64,000 nucleotides of DNA from Paramacrobiotus metropolitanus (Eukaryota > Tardigrada > Eutardigrada > Parachela > Macrobiotidae): NCBI RefSeq assembly GCF_019649055.1, contig NW_026570308.1:558001-622000 (forward strand), read 5' to 3'. The translations under genes and the position numbers were made by a program. Under the pieces are notes generated by a model. It did no database searches and was not told where the DNA came from. It was given only the letters and a program-made list of their open reading frames with translations. How positions within the stretch are numbered: the first letter of the stretch is position 1; the number at the start of each line of letters is the position of its first letter. Shown piece by piece: positions 36,515-48,894 of this stretch.

Positions 36515-38040
36515 CCGGTAGTTCTTCGTCATAAAAATGGATTTTCGGGCGAGTTTACAAAACAGACAGCCGACATCCGATGAGTCTGGCCGGTCGCCTG
36601 GTTATCTTATTGATTGCAAGTTTACAATTTCTTTGATCTTCTAGATTCCCTTCTATACTTCCGCATAACACTGCGATTGTGCCAAATGCTTGATTCCGCT
36701 CACCGGAAACCTGGAGCCCATTGTCTGCCGCTTTTGCCCCGCCGACGAGCTTTCATCTCCATGATTTCCCCGCGTGACAAAAACCGTCGCTGCTTTCACA
36801 TCCGATTCCATTATACGCCAATTGCATGGTCTCTCCTTGTGAGGGAGTTTAACCGGCCTGCTAGTACGAATTAAGAGAGGCCTGTTTAGTTCTGATGGAA
36901 TTTACCCATTACACGATTACATTATATTTTATTACATAAGTAATTGTAACACCGAATCTGCCACATTTTAGCGAGTTCCATATAGATTACGCACAGAAGA
37001 TTGGTATGACTGTTTTTCGTGCATTATTGATTCCGATACGAAACATATTATGAGATGCGTCATGGTATTTCCACACAATTTTCATTGCACGGGCTTTCGT
37101 TGATTGTTATTATCCAATAACATTTTCGCGTACGGTGTTTGCGACAAATTCTCTGTCCGGCAATCTGTCTTGTTTATCACGCACGCAAAATGTAGAACAG
37201 TATTGTACAGAGCAGCGGTTAATTGTTTGTCCTATCAACCTTATAATTATAGCAGTACACAAAGTAATAACACTGAGACCGGCAAATGTGTCAAAAAATC
37301 TTTTACAATACTGTCAGCAGCGGCATTGTTGTATAAAACTAATGTCAGCATTCGAAATGCTTATTTCAGAGGTTGGCACTGTTTTTAAATGCATAACTGG
37401 TGAACTCCGTCATTTGCAAAGAACCCGCAAACATCGTATTATGCAATGAAAATATACGGTACATTACACACAATATCGTATTGACAACACGCGATGTAAA
37501 GTACGCGGAGTACTGTTTACACCGCAGTTCAACGCCAGTTATTTATTTGTTGGAAAACTTGAGCTGCGAAATCGGTTGTGCCGTTGTGGAACCAAGAAGG
37601 AAGCCAAATTCGTGCTTAATGTGTGGGTTATGTTTTTCCAAAAACGATTTCCTCCTTCTTTTTTGGCCCAAAACTAAAGCCGAACGTACCCCTCATATCG
37701 CGTTTTAAAATTAAAAATAACCGGCTTCTGCATTTTAGTGCGACGTTGGAAACGGTTACCAAAGAACTTCAGTCAAACCGTACGTGTAGTCACGTGCACT
37801 AACACTAACCATACACTATATAACTTTGTAACAGTAAAGATTACCTTATATGTACAAGTGCGGCTGACTACGGCAACGACTTTGTGTACTTGTACTTCCG
37901 GTTTTGCTTTACGTGTTGGTAAGTAAGCGCACACGAACGCCGCTGTAACTTCAAAAAAGGCATTAGATTTGCACGGAAATTAAGGACTGTCGAAAAAAGT
38001 ACCTTCAAAATATATTACCGGTAAGTCGCTTATTAAATAA
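36515..38040. other. intergenic, no gene seen
   Basis: Sequence between copy A and the duplicated upstream block of copy B. Short open frames only. Confidence 0.45.
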
Positions 38041-38049
38041 TGTGAAATT

Positions 38050-38530
38050 ATTTGTTTATCAAAGGCAAATTTGAAATAACTAAATCGGCCGACATCATTC
38101 GCAACCCTTCAGTCCAGCTTTTTGTAAACCGGTAATGCTAGCCTGATGGAGTTAGTTTTATATGATCCGCAAAAGATGTCCAAAGGTAAATGATTTACAA
38201 TATTAACTTCAGGGTCCTCGAAGTTTTGTTCGGTGTTTGCTAGGCGCTTCAGTCGGACATCGTTTCGCTCCTTTGCTCGGCACTTTCTGATGTACCGCTC
38301 CATGACGAATTTTAAGGTACTGTTTCTTAGTCATCAGTACAGCAATTTTTTAACACAAGGCGTTCTTCGTACAAAATAACAAAGGAGCGGCCGACCAAAA
38401 GTTCGACCGCGTAATCCAATAGGTAATCCATGCACGGGTGGTCGTACACGAATATTTCGGCTCGGATGCCGTAGTAAACAGCGACCGCCAATGGCAACCG
38501 GTTTAGCATCGCATGGCATCACCTCACATC
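38050..38530 (-). pseudogene. relic of an unidentified minus-strand gene upstream of copy B
   Basis: Two minus-strand open pieces (38509-38327 and 38303-38109) have protein-like composition: a hydrophobic, acidic stretch with V-Y-D-H-P-C-M-D-Y-L, and a basic helix M-E-R-Y-I-R-K-C-R-A-K-E-R. The same DNA, more decayed, recurs upstream of copy C (about 48550-49250), so it was part of the duplicated segment. Neither piece has a clear exon structure, and the family is not recognised. Confidence 0.3.
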
Positions 38531-38561
38531 AACAGCTGAGTCGCTACTCTGTTTTACGTAA

Positions 38562-38588
38562 CTGTCGCTTTTCAGTAGTCGCGATCGG
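38562..38588 (+). promoter_or_regulatory. conserved upstream block, copy B
   Basis: CTGTCGCTTTTCAGTAGTCG then CGATCGG lies about 120 bases before the start codon of copy B, matching the blocks before copies A and C. Confidence 0.45.
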
Positions 38589-41211
38589 TGCATGGTGCTG
38601 TATTTTTTCGTGAGAAAAAGTGATCACGAAGTGAACGAAAAAGTGAACGAAGTGATCACTTCGTTTTAGAGTCGCTTGGTTCAATAAGTCTGTAATTGGG
38701 CAAAAATGGGGATAAAAAGGTGTTTGATTTATTTCCTGGACAAAGAAGTCCATGCATCTTATCCGGAAATTTTGACAGAATCGGCTGTGGTGCTGTGGTT
38801 TGCATGTCAAATTTGTTTAAAATTTGGACTGCGCGTTCTTCCGGAATGGCAAAACAGTCGGTTAGATCCCGATGATTATAACTACTTCGATTCGCTGCTC
38901 GAACTGTCTGGACATGTAAGTCTCGCTTGCATTAATACTTTATAATACATACTACTTATAACAATCCTGTGCAGTACTAGTAGAAGTATGCATCATTGTT
39001 AGGCATATACTTTATACAATTAAAGGCGGTGTGTTTAAATTTTGAAAACCTTTTCAAAGCTCAACAAAACAGAACTAACAGACTACTTGTTCTTTGTTAA
39101 AAAAGGGATGTGTCTATAGTCAATGGGAAAACGGAGTGCGTGCATAAACTAATTCAAAAGGGGTGCCTGTAGTAAAACGAGGTGCAGCGAAAGGGTATTT
39201 TTTCCTAATATTAATCCAATTACTTCGGTACAAATGCACGATGTGCCATTGTTACGTTCGACAGTAATTCTGTTTATTCAGCCTTGGAATCTGCAATATC
39301 TTATATATTATATACCTATGATTGTGTCATGTATGTACGGCATTACATCGGGTTGCGGTACAATATACAATTATTACCGTATAACTATTGAGTAGACATG
39401 TTTAAAAAATCTCGCTTGCGAATACGCAATTGTTGAAATTATAATAGAAAATGAGTGTTTCATATAAAACGAAGTACTCCCAAATTTGCGGTTAATAAAA
39501 TGGGTCTGGGTGGCCCTTCTTTCTCTTGTTATACCAAAATTAAGTTAGGACTTTCCATAAGATTACCTCTTGTTGACTTTAGCGATTGTATGTCATTGAT
39601 TTGCAGACGTGTTATGGTGTAACAAGACATTTTCTGCAGATATAATGTTTGCATGTGTATTAAAAGCTTTTTTCCAGAGTAGAATACCAGGAAATCTTAA
39701 AAATAAGAATACTGCTGGGAAGCTTGTAGGACATATTTGCATCTTTATTACTTCGACCGTTATACCAAACTCGAAGGTAGCGACAACGAGTGAAAGTGTG
39801 TCTCACTTCTTCTCACTGTTTTTTTCCCGGTGATTTATTCGGTGGGTTGAACAGAATTCTATATAGTTATGCAAATTTGCATTCCTAGAGCGTGAGAAGG
39901 TGGTGTCGGAGCAAATAATCGCGGCGATTTTGGGTAGTAAAACGACTGACATTGATTATGAGAAGTTATTCTTGTCTTCCGCCTTGCCTGGACAATGTGT
40001 CATTGCGAGAGAGCGTCAGATCATTGAGTCATTTCATTCTGGCTGTGCATAAAATGAAAGATTCCACTTTTTAGTATCCATTTTATGAAACTAAGATCAA
40101 AGGGCAGCTTTTGGGACTTGGTACTATTTTGCTTTTCCAATTTTATCCTTTGATCCATTATCGTAATCTTGTTGATGCGACAACCTATCTTTGTTCATTA
40201 CAAGTGAAATTAAGGCTTTGCTTCGCTTCAAGCCTCACTCCTTCGAGACACAAGGGCCGATCGTATACTGTACAATAGAGCACAGCTATTTACCTGGGCT
40301 GACGATAATTATAGTAATTGTGTTATTTGCTTATCGGGTGAAATAAGGCGACCGATAAATAAGGCGACAAACATGACAGAGACAGAGAAAGACAAAAAGC
40401 AAAAGCCGCCCAGTGGTTAATCTTTATTGCTGGTCAAGAATCAGTGTAAAATTTAACCGATAAAAAACTAAAATTAGCTGATAACAATTTTCCAACACTG
40501 CACTCACTGATTTAGCAGCTGGGCTGGTGCACGAATATGGCAATCACTTAAAACCACTTTATCAGCGTTCACGTCGTATTCTCTTGTGCCCTTTTGTAGA
40601 AAGTTAACGCCTGCTTTTGGGATGACGTCATGTCGGGATGGATACGCCCGCATCCGCTCATCGTTAACCAGTCGGCACTGGCTGGACTTGATGTGGTGGT
40701 CCCTCCGAAATTGACCCGGATCCTTGTTACGTGGCCACCTGGATGACCGTTCTCATTACGGCCACTTTAAGCGTCTCACTGGTTATACTGGTATGCGCCA
40801 ACCGCCATTGGACATCTCTGGTATCGAAGCACCAAATGTCGCACTGCCGTGAACTAGCGATGTGGATCCTGACGCAAAGCCGGGTGGCCGCCGAGTACTA
40901 CCTGCCACTGGATATAGTGGGCATCTTATGCGTGGCAATCATGGCCGGCATCTTTTGTCTTCCGTTTGCGAATTGTATGGTCTTGACCGCCGCACCGGTT
41001 ATGTGTCTGGCATGGAAAGCAGTTAGGCTGGCAGTTACGGTATTTTGTCCGTCCGCGGTGCACGCGCGCTGTAACGCCAACACTGAATTGCCCGCTTACA
41101 TCATGATTTCCATGTATGCGCTGACCAGCGCCTTCAGCTTCCTCATTTATTACGCGATTTGGATACTATTCAGCGGAGTGTCGGTGGTTCTCCTGGCGTG
41201 GATGGCAGTTG

Positions 41212-41640
41212 CCTCCCCCTGATATGGGATGTGACAGTTTGTGATCCGTTCGCTACTTCGTATATAGCTGGATGTTCAGAAGCAGCGGGATCGGCTGCAG
41301 AAGATGCCGAACTGCGGAAGCGAAATCTCTATTCCGAACTCACTGATCGGTATTTTTCCAACCAGTGGCCCTCGAAACTATGGGAAGTTGCGGCGAAAGT
41401 ACACGTCAGTTCATCAGTGAAGTCGGCCGGCGTATCAAACAGCAAACAGGAGATGCGCGCGCTACTCAATATTTGTGGCAACGTATAAGCGTAGAAATTC
41501 AGCGCGGAAATGCGGCTTCTGTCCTGGGGATCGTCGAATGTTCTCGACAGTTAGAAGAGTTGTTTTACTTGTTCTAATTATTGGGTTGCAAAGTTAAATT
41601 TAAATGGCATTGGCTTGTACAAGTTGAAATAAAGTTTTCG
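41212..41640 (+). mobile_element. 5'-truncated non-LTR retrotransposon (LINE) tail
   Basis: The segment reads as the C-terminus of a retroelement open frame: W-D-V-T-V-C-D-P-F-A, then A-A-G-S-A-A-E-D-A-E-L-R-K, then V-A-L-E-T-M-G, G-R-R-I, T-G-D-A-R, and Q-R-I-S-V-E-I-Q-R-G-N-A-A-S-V-L-G. From memory this tail is common in animal reverse-transcriptase proteins of LINE type; the clade is unresolved. One base is missing between the first and second half (near 41350). A short untranslated part with AATAAA near 41630 ends it. It interrupts exon 2 of copy B. Confidence 0.55.
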
Positions 41641-41726
41641 TAAGATCTAGAACACTAAGAGCAAACAAGGAAACAACAGGCCAGGAAACAACAAACTGCG
41701 CGCTATGTCATCATGCTCTTTTGCAG

Positions 41727-42637
41727 AACGTCAACGCTTGCTTCTGGGATGGCGTCATGTCGGGATGGATGCATCGCCTCCGGTCGCCTTCAACCGTTCC
41801 GAATTGGCTGGGTTGGTTGTGCCAGATCCACCTTCGTCGCTCCGAATCCTCGGTTATGTGGCCACCTGGGCGACCGTTGTCCTTACGTCCATCTTAAGGC
41901 CTCGTCCCGAATTTAAAGCGAATCTCGTTGCGATACAGAAAATCCACCTCGCGAGGTGGCTTCGCGTACCGTATCTGTAGGCGTGGCCACTGCATACAGC
42001 CACCTCGTGCGGTTGAGCAACCGTACCATAGCGAGATTCGCTTTGAATTCGGGACAAGGCCTAAGCGTCTCGCTGGTTTTCCTGGAGTGCGCCAATCGCC
42101 TCTGGACGTCTCCCGTATCGCAGCACCAAATGTCGTACTGTCGTGAATTAGCGGCGTGGATCCTAAAGCGGAGTGTGGTTGCCGCAGAGCACTGGCTGCC
42201 ATTGGATATAATGCTCTTCGTATGCGCGGCAGGCATTTGCATTGATTATACGAATTATATGGCCGCCACCGCCGTAGCGGCGGTGGTCACGGTATGGGAG
42301 GCAGTCAGATGGGTAGTTCCAGTAGTTGATCCGTCCGTGGTGCAACCGTGCTGTAAAGCCAACACTCGGATGCCCACTTACATCATGATAATGTTGTAGC
42401 GGTGAACAGTGCTGTCAGTTTCTTCCTTTACTACGGTATTTGGATATTTCTCAGCGCACTACCAGTGGTACTTCTAGCGTGGACGGCAGTTGTACTGGCC
42501 ATCACTCTATGTGGCAGGTCGGCGGTGTTTCCTGGGTGCATTCTCTTCGCAACAATTTTGAGCGTTTACTGTGCTGGCAGAATTTGGGGGTTGTGGATGG
42601 ATGGCACCTATTTTGCGCTGATTAAAAAAGCAATCAG
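41727..42637 (+). pseudogene. second exon 2 of the membrane-protein family (copy B')
   Basis: The exon starts after TTTTGCAG with N-V-N-A-C-F-W-D and ends with the usual G-R-I-W-G-L-W-M ... A-I-R before a GTAAAG donor. It includes both 62-codon units, as in copy C. It is broken by a missing base near 41770, by the 164-base MITE at 41898-42061, and by a stop/frame change near 42397-42403. Its presence about 500 bases after the interrupted exon 2 of copy B shows that a further gene copy was once here. Confidence 0.75.
41898..42061. mobile_element. 164 bp PIF/Harbinger-type MITE with TAA target duplication
   Basis: Inverted ends of about 30 bases start GGCCTCGTCCCGAATTTAAA on the left and GGCCTTGTCCCGAATTCAAA on the reversed right. 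The flanking TAA (41895-41897 and 42062-42064) is duplicated; paralogous copy C has a single TTAAGC at this point, so the empty site is visible. TWA duplication and GGCC ends are typical of PIF/Harbinger non-autonomous elements. Confidence 0.85.
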
Positions 42638-42989
42638 GTAAAGAAGTTTTGCCAGTTGGCCTGCAACTGCAAACGGCTTCGAAATAGTGTATTTACTTTT
42701 ACGAATAATAATACACCGAATATTTTCTGATTTTACGAATGATATAAGAATGCTATTACTATTTTTATTGTTATACGAATATGAATTATACAAGAAACAG
42801 CCTCGGCTTCGCCTCCGCCTTTCTTCTGATCCGCGGCCGGTTTGAATGGAGAGTTCGTTTAGTTCATTAGTAAATGTTTTAACAGCCTTAGCAGTTATTG
42901 TAAAACGTATTGAGGAAAGACTCTAGATTAGATTACTGATGTCTCCTACCACAAAATTATAAGTTGAACCACGCATGGACTGGACAGTA

Positions 42990-43190
42990 GTGGAAGCTCG
43001 GTCACTCTTTCATCTTGTAGAGATTCTTCTCACTGGTCAGTGGTGGTAGCTCTGTCACTCACTCTTCTGAAGTTTCTGCTCAGTGGGCAGGGATGGTGGT
43101 TCGGTCACTCACTCGCCTAGCGATTTTTCTCGCAATGGTGGTAGCTCGGTCACCTACTGATCTAGAGATTGTGCTCAGTGCCCTGTGATG
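42990..43190 (+). repeat. degenerate minisatellite, about 50-base unit
   Basis: Four imperfect units contain GGTAGCTCGGTCACTCACTC followed by a TCTAGAGATT-like word and CAGTGG. Starts lie near 42997, 43051, 43101 and 43146. A fifth partial unit resumes at 43815, beyond the inserted element at 43213-43773. Confidence 0.7.
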
Positions 43191-43212
43191 GTAACCTGTC
43201 TTCTGATTAATT

Positions 43213-43773
43213 ACTGTAGTGACGGTCACAGGTTAGACCACAGAGTAAGTTTACCGGAGAAATGGACCATGTATATACCTACGCTGCACGGGCAAAATTC
43301 ACGATATTTTACCAGCAAATTAAAATCGGCATTCCTTGAACGACATTCATGTTTTAAAACTTTATTCGACTAATTATTAATATCTAAAATCAAAAATTAA
43401 CTATTAATCAGCAGAAGGCTGGAAAGTAATGCATACAGAGGACCAGAGGTAACAGAGCTCTATATACCATGCTGGTTTGTTGTGGTTTGTGGTGTGCCCC
43501 TGCGGGGGGGGGGGAGCGCTTTGTGTTCAGCGTTGGGATTGACGGTGGATTTGTTTACAAGAGGGGCGCAGAAAGTGTTGATGATTTCAGAGCTCTGATG
43601 ATAAGGAAAATATGGTGAACAAGTAGTTAAAATTACATGGACATTTGCTGTCTGAAATGTGAAAGGTAAGATGGATTCAAGCCGTTAAGTGTGCCCGTAC
43701 AGCGTAGGTATATCCACTGCACATCTTTCCGGTAAACTTACTCTGTGGTCTAACTTGTAAACGTCGCTACAGT
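43213..43773. mobile_element. 561 bp inverted-repeat element inside the minisatellite
   Basis: The inverted ends of about 80-90 bases start ACTGTAGTGACGGTCACAGG (left) and ACTGTAGCGACGTTTACAAG (right, reversed) and share GTTAGACCACAGAGTAAGTT. The interior is non-coding, with a run of 12 G near 43506. The flanks carry AACCTGTCTTCTGATT (left) and AACCCAGTCTTCTGATT (right), a possible long target duplication. Confidence 0.65.
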
Positions 43774-45566
43774 AACCCAGTCTTCTGATTTTTCGTACTG
43801 AAGAGGGTTGGTAATTCGGTCACTCACTCATCACTGACGTGTTTGGTGAAAATTTGCATTGTTGATTAGGTGGGACGTATTTCGAGTTCAGCTTGTTCAG
43901 AACGCTTGGAGAAATACGAGAACTTTTTCTTTTTTGCGTATTTAGTTTCGAACAGAAGTTAAAAATTATGGGGAGCCAGAGAGTAGCCAAATGCAGCTCT
44001 AGTAAATGAGTAACAGCAGATGAGTAAATGCAGCTCTAGTGTTTGAATGAGTACAATTTATTTATTTTTCGGTTTATTTGTCAATTTGTGTTTTGAGTTG
44101 TATCCAGGCAAATTTTTTCAAATCCCCAAGGCCACCTTGAAAGTGGGTTGGATCGTTTGCGGCGTCGTGCCGGCACGATTCTGGCCGAACGAATTTATAA
44201 ACGAAAGTCATGCGAGTCAGTTTTAGACCGAGGCCGATCTGTTGGCGTTGTCGGTTTTTAAAAAAATCGTTTTGATTATTGAGATCGAAAACTATGGGGT
44301 CCCGCGCGTAGTATAGATCTTGTGCTTAATTAATAATATCGTTTGTTATAAGTTTATGTCACTTTATCGTTTAAATAAGCTATTTACGTAAGTTCTGCAT
44401 GTGCAAAAATGCTAAATTTCGCTGAAAATGACTTTTTTCTTTTAATTCAACTTACAGCAAACTAATTGCTACGAAATCCGCCGCAAAACAGTTATCGACA
44501 GATCCTTCACGAAAGACGGTTACGAACGCAGACAAGGGCCAAAAACCAGGACACTGGGAAAACACAGCTCGTAGCTTGACAGCCTTCGCTCTTGGATGCA
44601 TGGCCGTCTATTACAACGTCTGTGCATTGTTTTCGCGATTTCCCGTTGTCAGCCAGTGGCAAAGTAACACCGGAAACGCCAACTGGACGTATTGGTCGGT
44701 TGTCAATTCGACCGGGACCTGCAGCAAAGATGGAACTGTATGCACTCGGGTTTTTGCAACCAATGCTTCTCATTTACACCCTAATATTACTAATAATTTG
44801 TTTTGGTAATGTCATGGCTGACATCTTTATTTAGCCAAGATGCCGGGCTTCGAAACTGCAAAACCTATTAGAAAAATAATGAAATCACTTTTAAGTAATT
44901 TTTGACATACCGTATCGTGGTGCGCTTATTTAAATATTTGATTGGAATTTTCCGCTATTAAACCGTAGATACATATTCAAGAACTGCAATGCTGCTCTTG
45001 TGGACTGGAAAGTTTTTAAAACCTTTTGAAATAAATCGCCACGGGAAAGAAAAAGTAAACGTTTGCTTTTTTCAGAACTTCTGTCAAGAAACGACGATGT
45101 TGTCGTACTGGATCGATCTGCAGTCGGAGGAGCTGCACGCAGCATCTGCTGCCAATGTCACCAATGCGGAGCACTGGCTAGCTTCACCCCGTCCTTCTCA
45201 GCCGCCGTTGGCTGGATGTTTCTCGGGTGGTGTGGAGGATTGACCGGGATTAGTCGCGTACCGTTTTGCGCCTTCCGGTACCTGGAAAAGGTCGTCGTTG
45301 CCGGCATCATCCTGGTCATAGGCGGACTGCTCGTTCGTGACTGTATACGTTTCTGCTACAACAAATGGCGTCGGCGTGGCGTATTACAGCGAAGCATGGA
45401 CGCCGCCGACAGGTTAGCAATAACGTACCGCACCGTGTTTTCTGCATTATTAATATTGCTACGACTTACACAATGATTTTGCAGGATTGATTGGGCAATT
45501 CTTGTTAATAAAGATTTCCTTGAAACGTTGCTGTATTTACTCTGTATATACGGCACAATGCACATA

Positions 45567-45763
45567 CTGTTCCCTAACCCTGCACTTGAAGGAAATTTGT
45601 GCGCTATGAGCGGCACGGTGCTGTATAGCCGGATAAACGTTCAGCCAATTCACGTTCTAACATGCACTAACTGCAAGCCGTGTATGTGAATGGTGAATGC
45701 GGTCGTACAAGTGCGTGTGGCTGCACTGTACAAATTTCCTTCGAGTGCAGGGTTAGGGTACAG
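45567..45763. mobile_element. 197 bp MITE with telomere-like ends, in intron 4 of copy B
   Basis: The inverted ends of about 34 bases start CTGTTCCCTAACCCTGCACT and, reversed from the right, CTGTACCCTAACCCTGCACT. They are flanked by TA at 45565-45566 and 45764-45765. No coding capacity. Confidence 0.75.
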
Positions 45764-46564
45764 TAACTGAAGAAAACCAATCTACAACAATTTAGATTAG
45801 TAGCAGTTTCCTATAGCTTTATTATTTCGGTAATTTAACAATTCATTTTTAAATTTAGCAAAAATTGTCAAAAAAGTTATTTTTGGTCTCGTTTGGTACC
45901 ACAAACTACAGACGTACATGCACATGCATATGGTACTGTACATACTGTAAATGCATATGGTACCATTTATTTCCCTCAGAGGGCAAGAAAACTCTCGCGC
46001 AGTTAAGCTACGTGCCTGGAATACGTCCCTTTTTGTTGTTTTAGGGACAAATCGTGGAGACCGTTAACTGCAGACCCGGCAATGGAGGTCGAGACCGGAA
46101 ATGATGTCACCAACGAGAAAATTCCAGGAGTGAAAGCCAGACCCGGCGCGCACGTGATCATTGTGTGTGCAGCCAAAACTTCCACTCCGAAAAACGCAGA
46201 CCCGACACTGCCGACAGCATCCTTGTGTTTGTGCAACAGACTGCGTTAGTGTGTACAGTATACGAGGGGCTAACTGGTAAGCCGTATTTGGCTATTCTTG
46301 CTGGCCGCCCATTGCCCGTTAGTCGGCTTATTGCTCTCCTATTCCCTGGTGGGACTGTTCTTGCCCGAATGCCCGGCCTCCTCCTGCTGCTGACTGTGTA
46401 CACGGTTTGGATGTACTTCTGGTTGATGAAGTCGGCGCGGCAGATGTGGCGAATTGTGCGATCCGGCAGAAAGAAGTACAGAAACTGTGACGATGGATTG
46501 GGAGACGGCTTTGTGGCGAACCCGCTCAAGCGTCCTGCATTAGAAACGCTTTACATCAAATGAT

Positions 46565-48545
46565 TCAGTTGGTTTCCGGTTCCATTCGGTTTCCAATGCT
46601 TTTGCGTTGTCCGACACCATTATTATTACTAATTATTAATTAGGCTGTTAGGCATGATGTCATAAGGAAGTCATTAATTTCCGCTTGTTAATTGTTATAC
46701 AATGGTTCAATCCCCGGCTCTTTCAGACTAAAGGTTAGCAAATGGCTACGTCCACATCTTAAAGATTAAGCGTATCAGCACATAAAAACTGAGAATTATT
46801 ATAACATGAACTCGTATCGGAAGGCTTCGTAAAATACGTACAAAGATGCTTTCGTTGATTCGGCAACAGCCACTTCACATAAATAAAAGCCAACAACAAA
46901 ATATTTTAAAATTCAAATGCTGAAACAACAGCCAAGGTGGAAAAAATTCTGTGAAATCGTGGGTTGCGTCTTCAGTGTTTCTATAAAAGCGGCAGTATTG
47001 TTTCAGTAATGCCGCAATTTTCAATCGTATGAAATTTTCAGATTGGTTTGCTCACTTTGCTGGGCAGAGAAGCTGACACTGTCCACACCCGGCCGCTGGG
47101 AATCTCAGGGCTTTATTTTAACTTTTATTTTAACGAGAAGGGTCAGAAAAAATCATTTCCGGAATTTTCTTATTAGTTTGGCCTAATTTCGCCACTGCAA
47201 ACGGAGTCACATGTCATCGGGCACAATGATTATGGATACGGATTACATGTACTTGTACTTTTTTTTATTGCGGCCTCATAAAGAGGTTGTGAAATTCCGT
47301 AACAGTGAAACTGACTGCACCGGTAAAGGATAATAATGGGACCAGGTGAATTATACTAACATTTTACTCCACAGAAGAATCCAGTAGGATACGTTAGACA
47401 TGCGTAGAGGGCTTATGGCGATACCCTCATTCCTGAAGCATTTTTTTAAGAACTCTTTTATATCACTCCCCATTTTGCTCACAACTGGAGTAATATCCTT
47501 TCTACGGGTGGAAGAGGGAATTTAAGTTCACAACATTACACTAACAACAGCTACAGTATCTGGCAACTATCTGCGGTATTCAAAATGGATTCGAAAGGAC
47601 GTCACAACCGATATTTACATACTCGTATTTAGGTTTTTTAACAGTCACAGCCAACTTGTACGGTGTGCCTGTATGTCATCTCGATTAAAGGCGAACTGGT
47701 GGTCGAATTTCGTGAAAATTGGCAGAAAGCGTTCTTATTACTCTGTACAATAGCGAGGCGGGCTTCGAAGATGGGCATGATGCTGCCACCGGAAACGGGT
47801 TTATTCCTTACTTTTAAAACATCAATGTCTATGTCGACATAATCCATAGACTAAGTGGATTAGTGTAACAAAATCCAAATTTTACTGTGCTGCCTGTATG
47901 CAAGCCGAATCCGTATCCGTTGTCTGTCAGACAGACTTCGTACGTCGAATGTATGTCGCCAGAGTCCATGCTTTCCGAAGTATAATGAATACATTATAAT
48001 ATCCATAAACTTTCATACAGGTGCCTTTGTATACAATAATATATTGCCGCCTGCCGGTACAACCGTAAAACAAGCATGAATACGAGAATAAATGCGAATG
48101 AAACGTGCGTTTGCCATACTATATGTACATGGAACATGTTATATTACATATACCGTACGATAGGCTAAGATTATTTTTTTTCCTGTTGAAAGAACCTATA
48201 TGTAGAGTAAATTTCATTCAACACGTCAATAAAAATTAGTGTAATAGCTGATCTGTAAAGTGTCATGCGTACAATATATTAATTTACGCTGTCTAAGTCA
48301 TGTAACTGCCTAGCGAAGTATTAAAGTGATGCAGTTAATCTTCTTAATTCGTACAAGTACGGCAAACTGCGGCAACGAAATTTTTAAGCAGATATGAAAT
48401 TTGCATGGAATTATGGACCGACGAAAAATGATTTCGGTAAATCTGGCTTTCGTCCTCTGTAACTTGTTAATTTGTAAAAGTTACTCTAGGTGCTCATAAT
48501 ACTGTATGTAGGTGCATATGTTCAAAATGTTGTCCCGGTAAATCG
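46565..48545. other. intergenic, no gene seen
   Basis: Between pseudogene B and the duplicated upstream region of copy C. A small minus-strand open frame at 47638-47847 is not supported by any signal. Confidence 0.4.
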
Positions 48546-48894
48546 CTTTAATAAAAAATGCAAAAAGTATTTGTTTGTCAAAAGAAATATGCAGTCGATC
48601 GTATCCGCACGCAGTTCCCAGTCCTTGCGTACAACTTTTCGGAAACCGGAAGCGTTAGTTTGCTGAGTTCCATTTTATTGGATGGCCCGCAAAGGGGATC
48701 CAAAGGTAAACCGTTTTAAAAATTTAAAAGAAATGCTAACTTTAGTTCCTCGAAGTTTTGTGCGATGCTGTCTGGGCGCTTTAGTCGGCATCATTCCGGT
48801 CCTTAGTACTCCTTGATATACTTGTTCTATGGCGAATTTTTAACGTACTTTAAGCAGGGCGCAATCCGAGGGAAACCGAGAAAAGGCTGAAAAA

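Larger units (their letters stand above)
38706..46563 (+). pseudogene. five-exon membrane protein, copy B (pseudogene, possibly two merged copies)
   Basis: Recognisable exons: exon 1 38706-38915 (open, 70 codons), exon 2 from 40600 to about 41212, a second exon 2 at 41727-42637, exon 3 44458-44737, exon 4 45076-45412 and exon 5 46045-46563. Compared with copies A and C, exon 2 has lost one base near 40728 and ends abruptly in a LINE fragment. Exon 4 has lost one base near 45178. Exon 5 has a stop after the Cys-rich start of the helix region and further frame changes. Exons 1 and 3 remain open. Introns 1 of B and C are alignable. The simplest reading is an unequal exchange or a deletion that joined the front of one copy to the back of another. 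It is not expected to make a full protein. Confidence 0.8.

Noticed and set aside
46676-46740. B-box-like GGTTCAATCCCC that might mark a tRNA gene
   Set aside because: No acceptor stem or A box at the right distance upstream.
47638-47847. Minus-strand 69-residue open frame with protein-like composition
   Set aside because: Isolated, without acceptor/donor or a partner exon that I could find.
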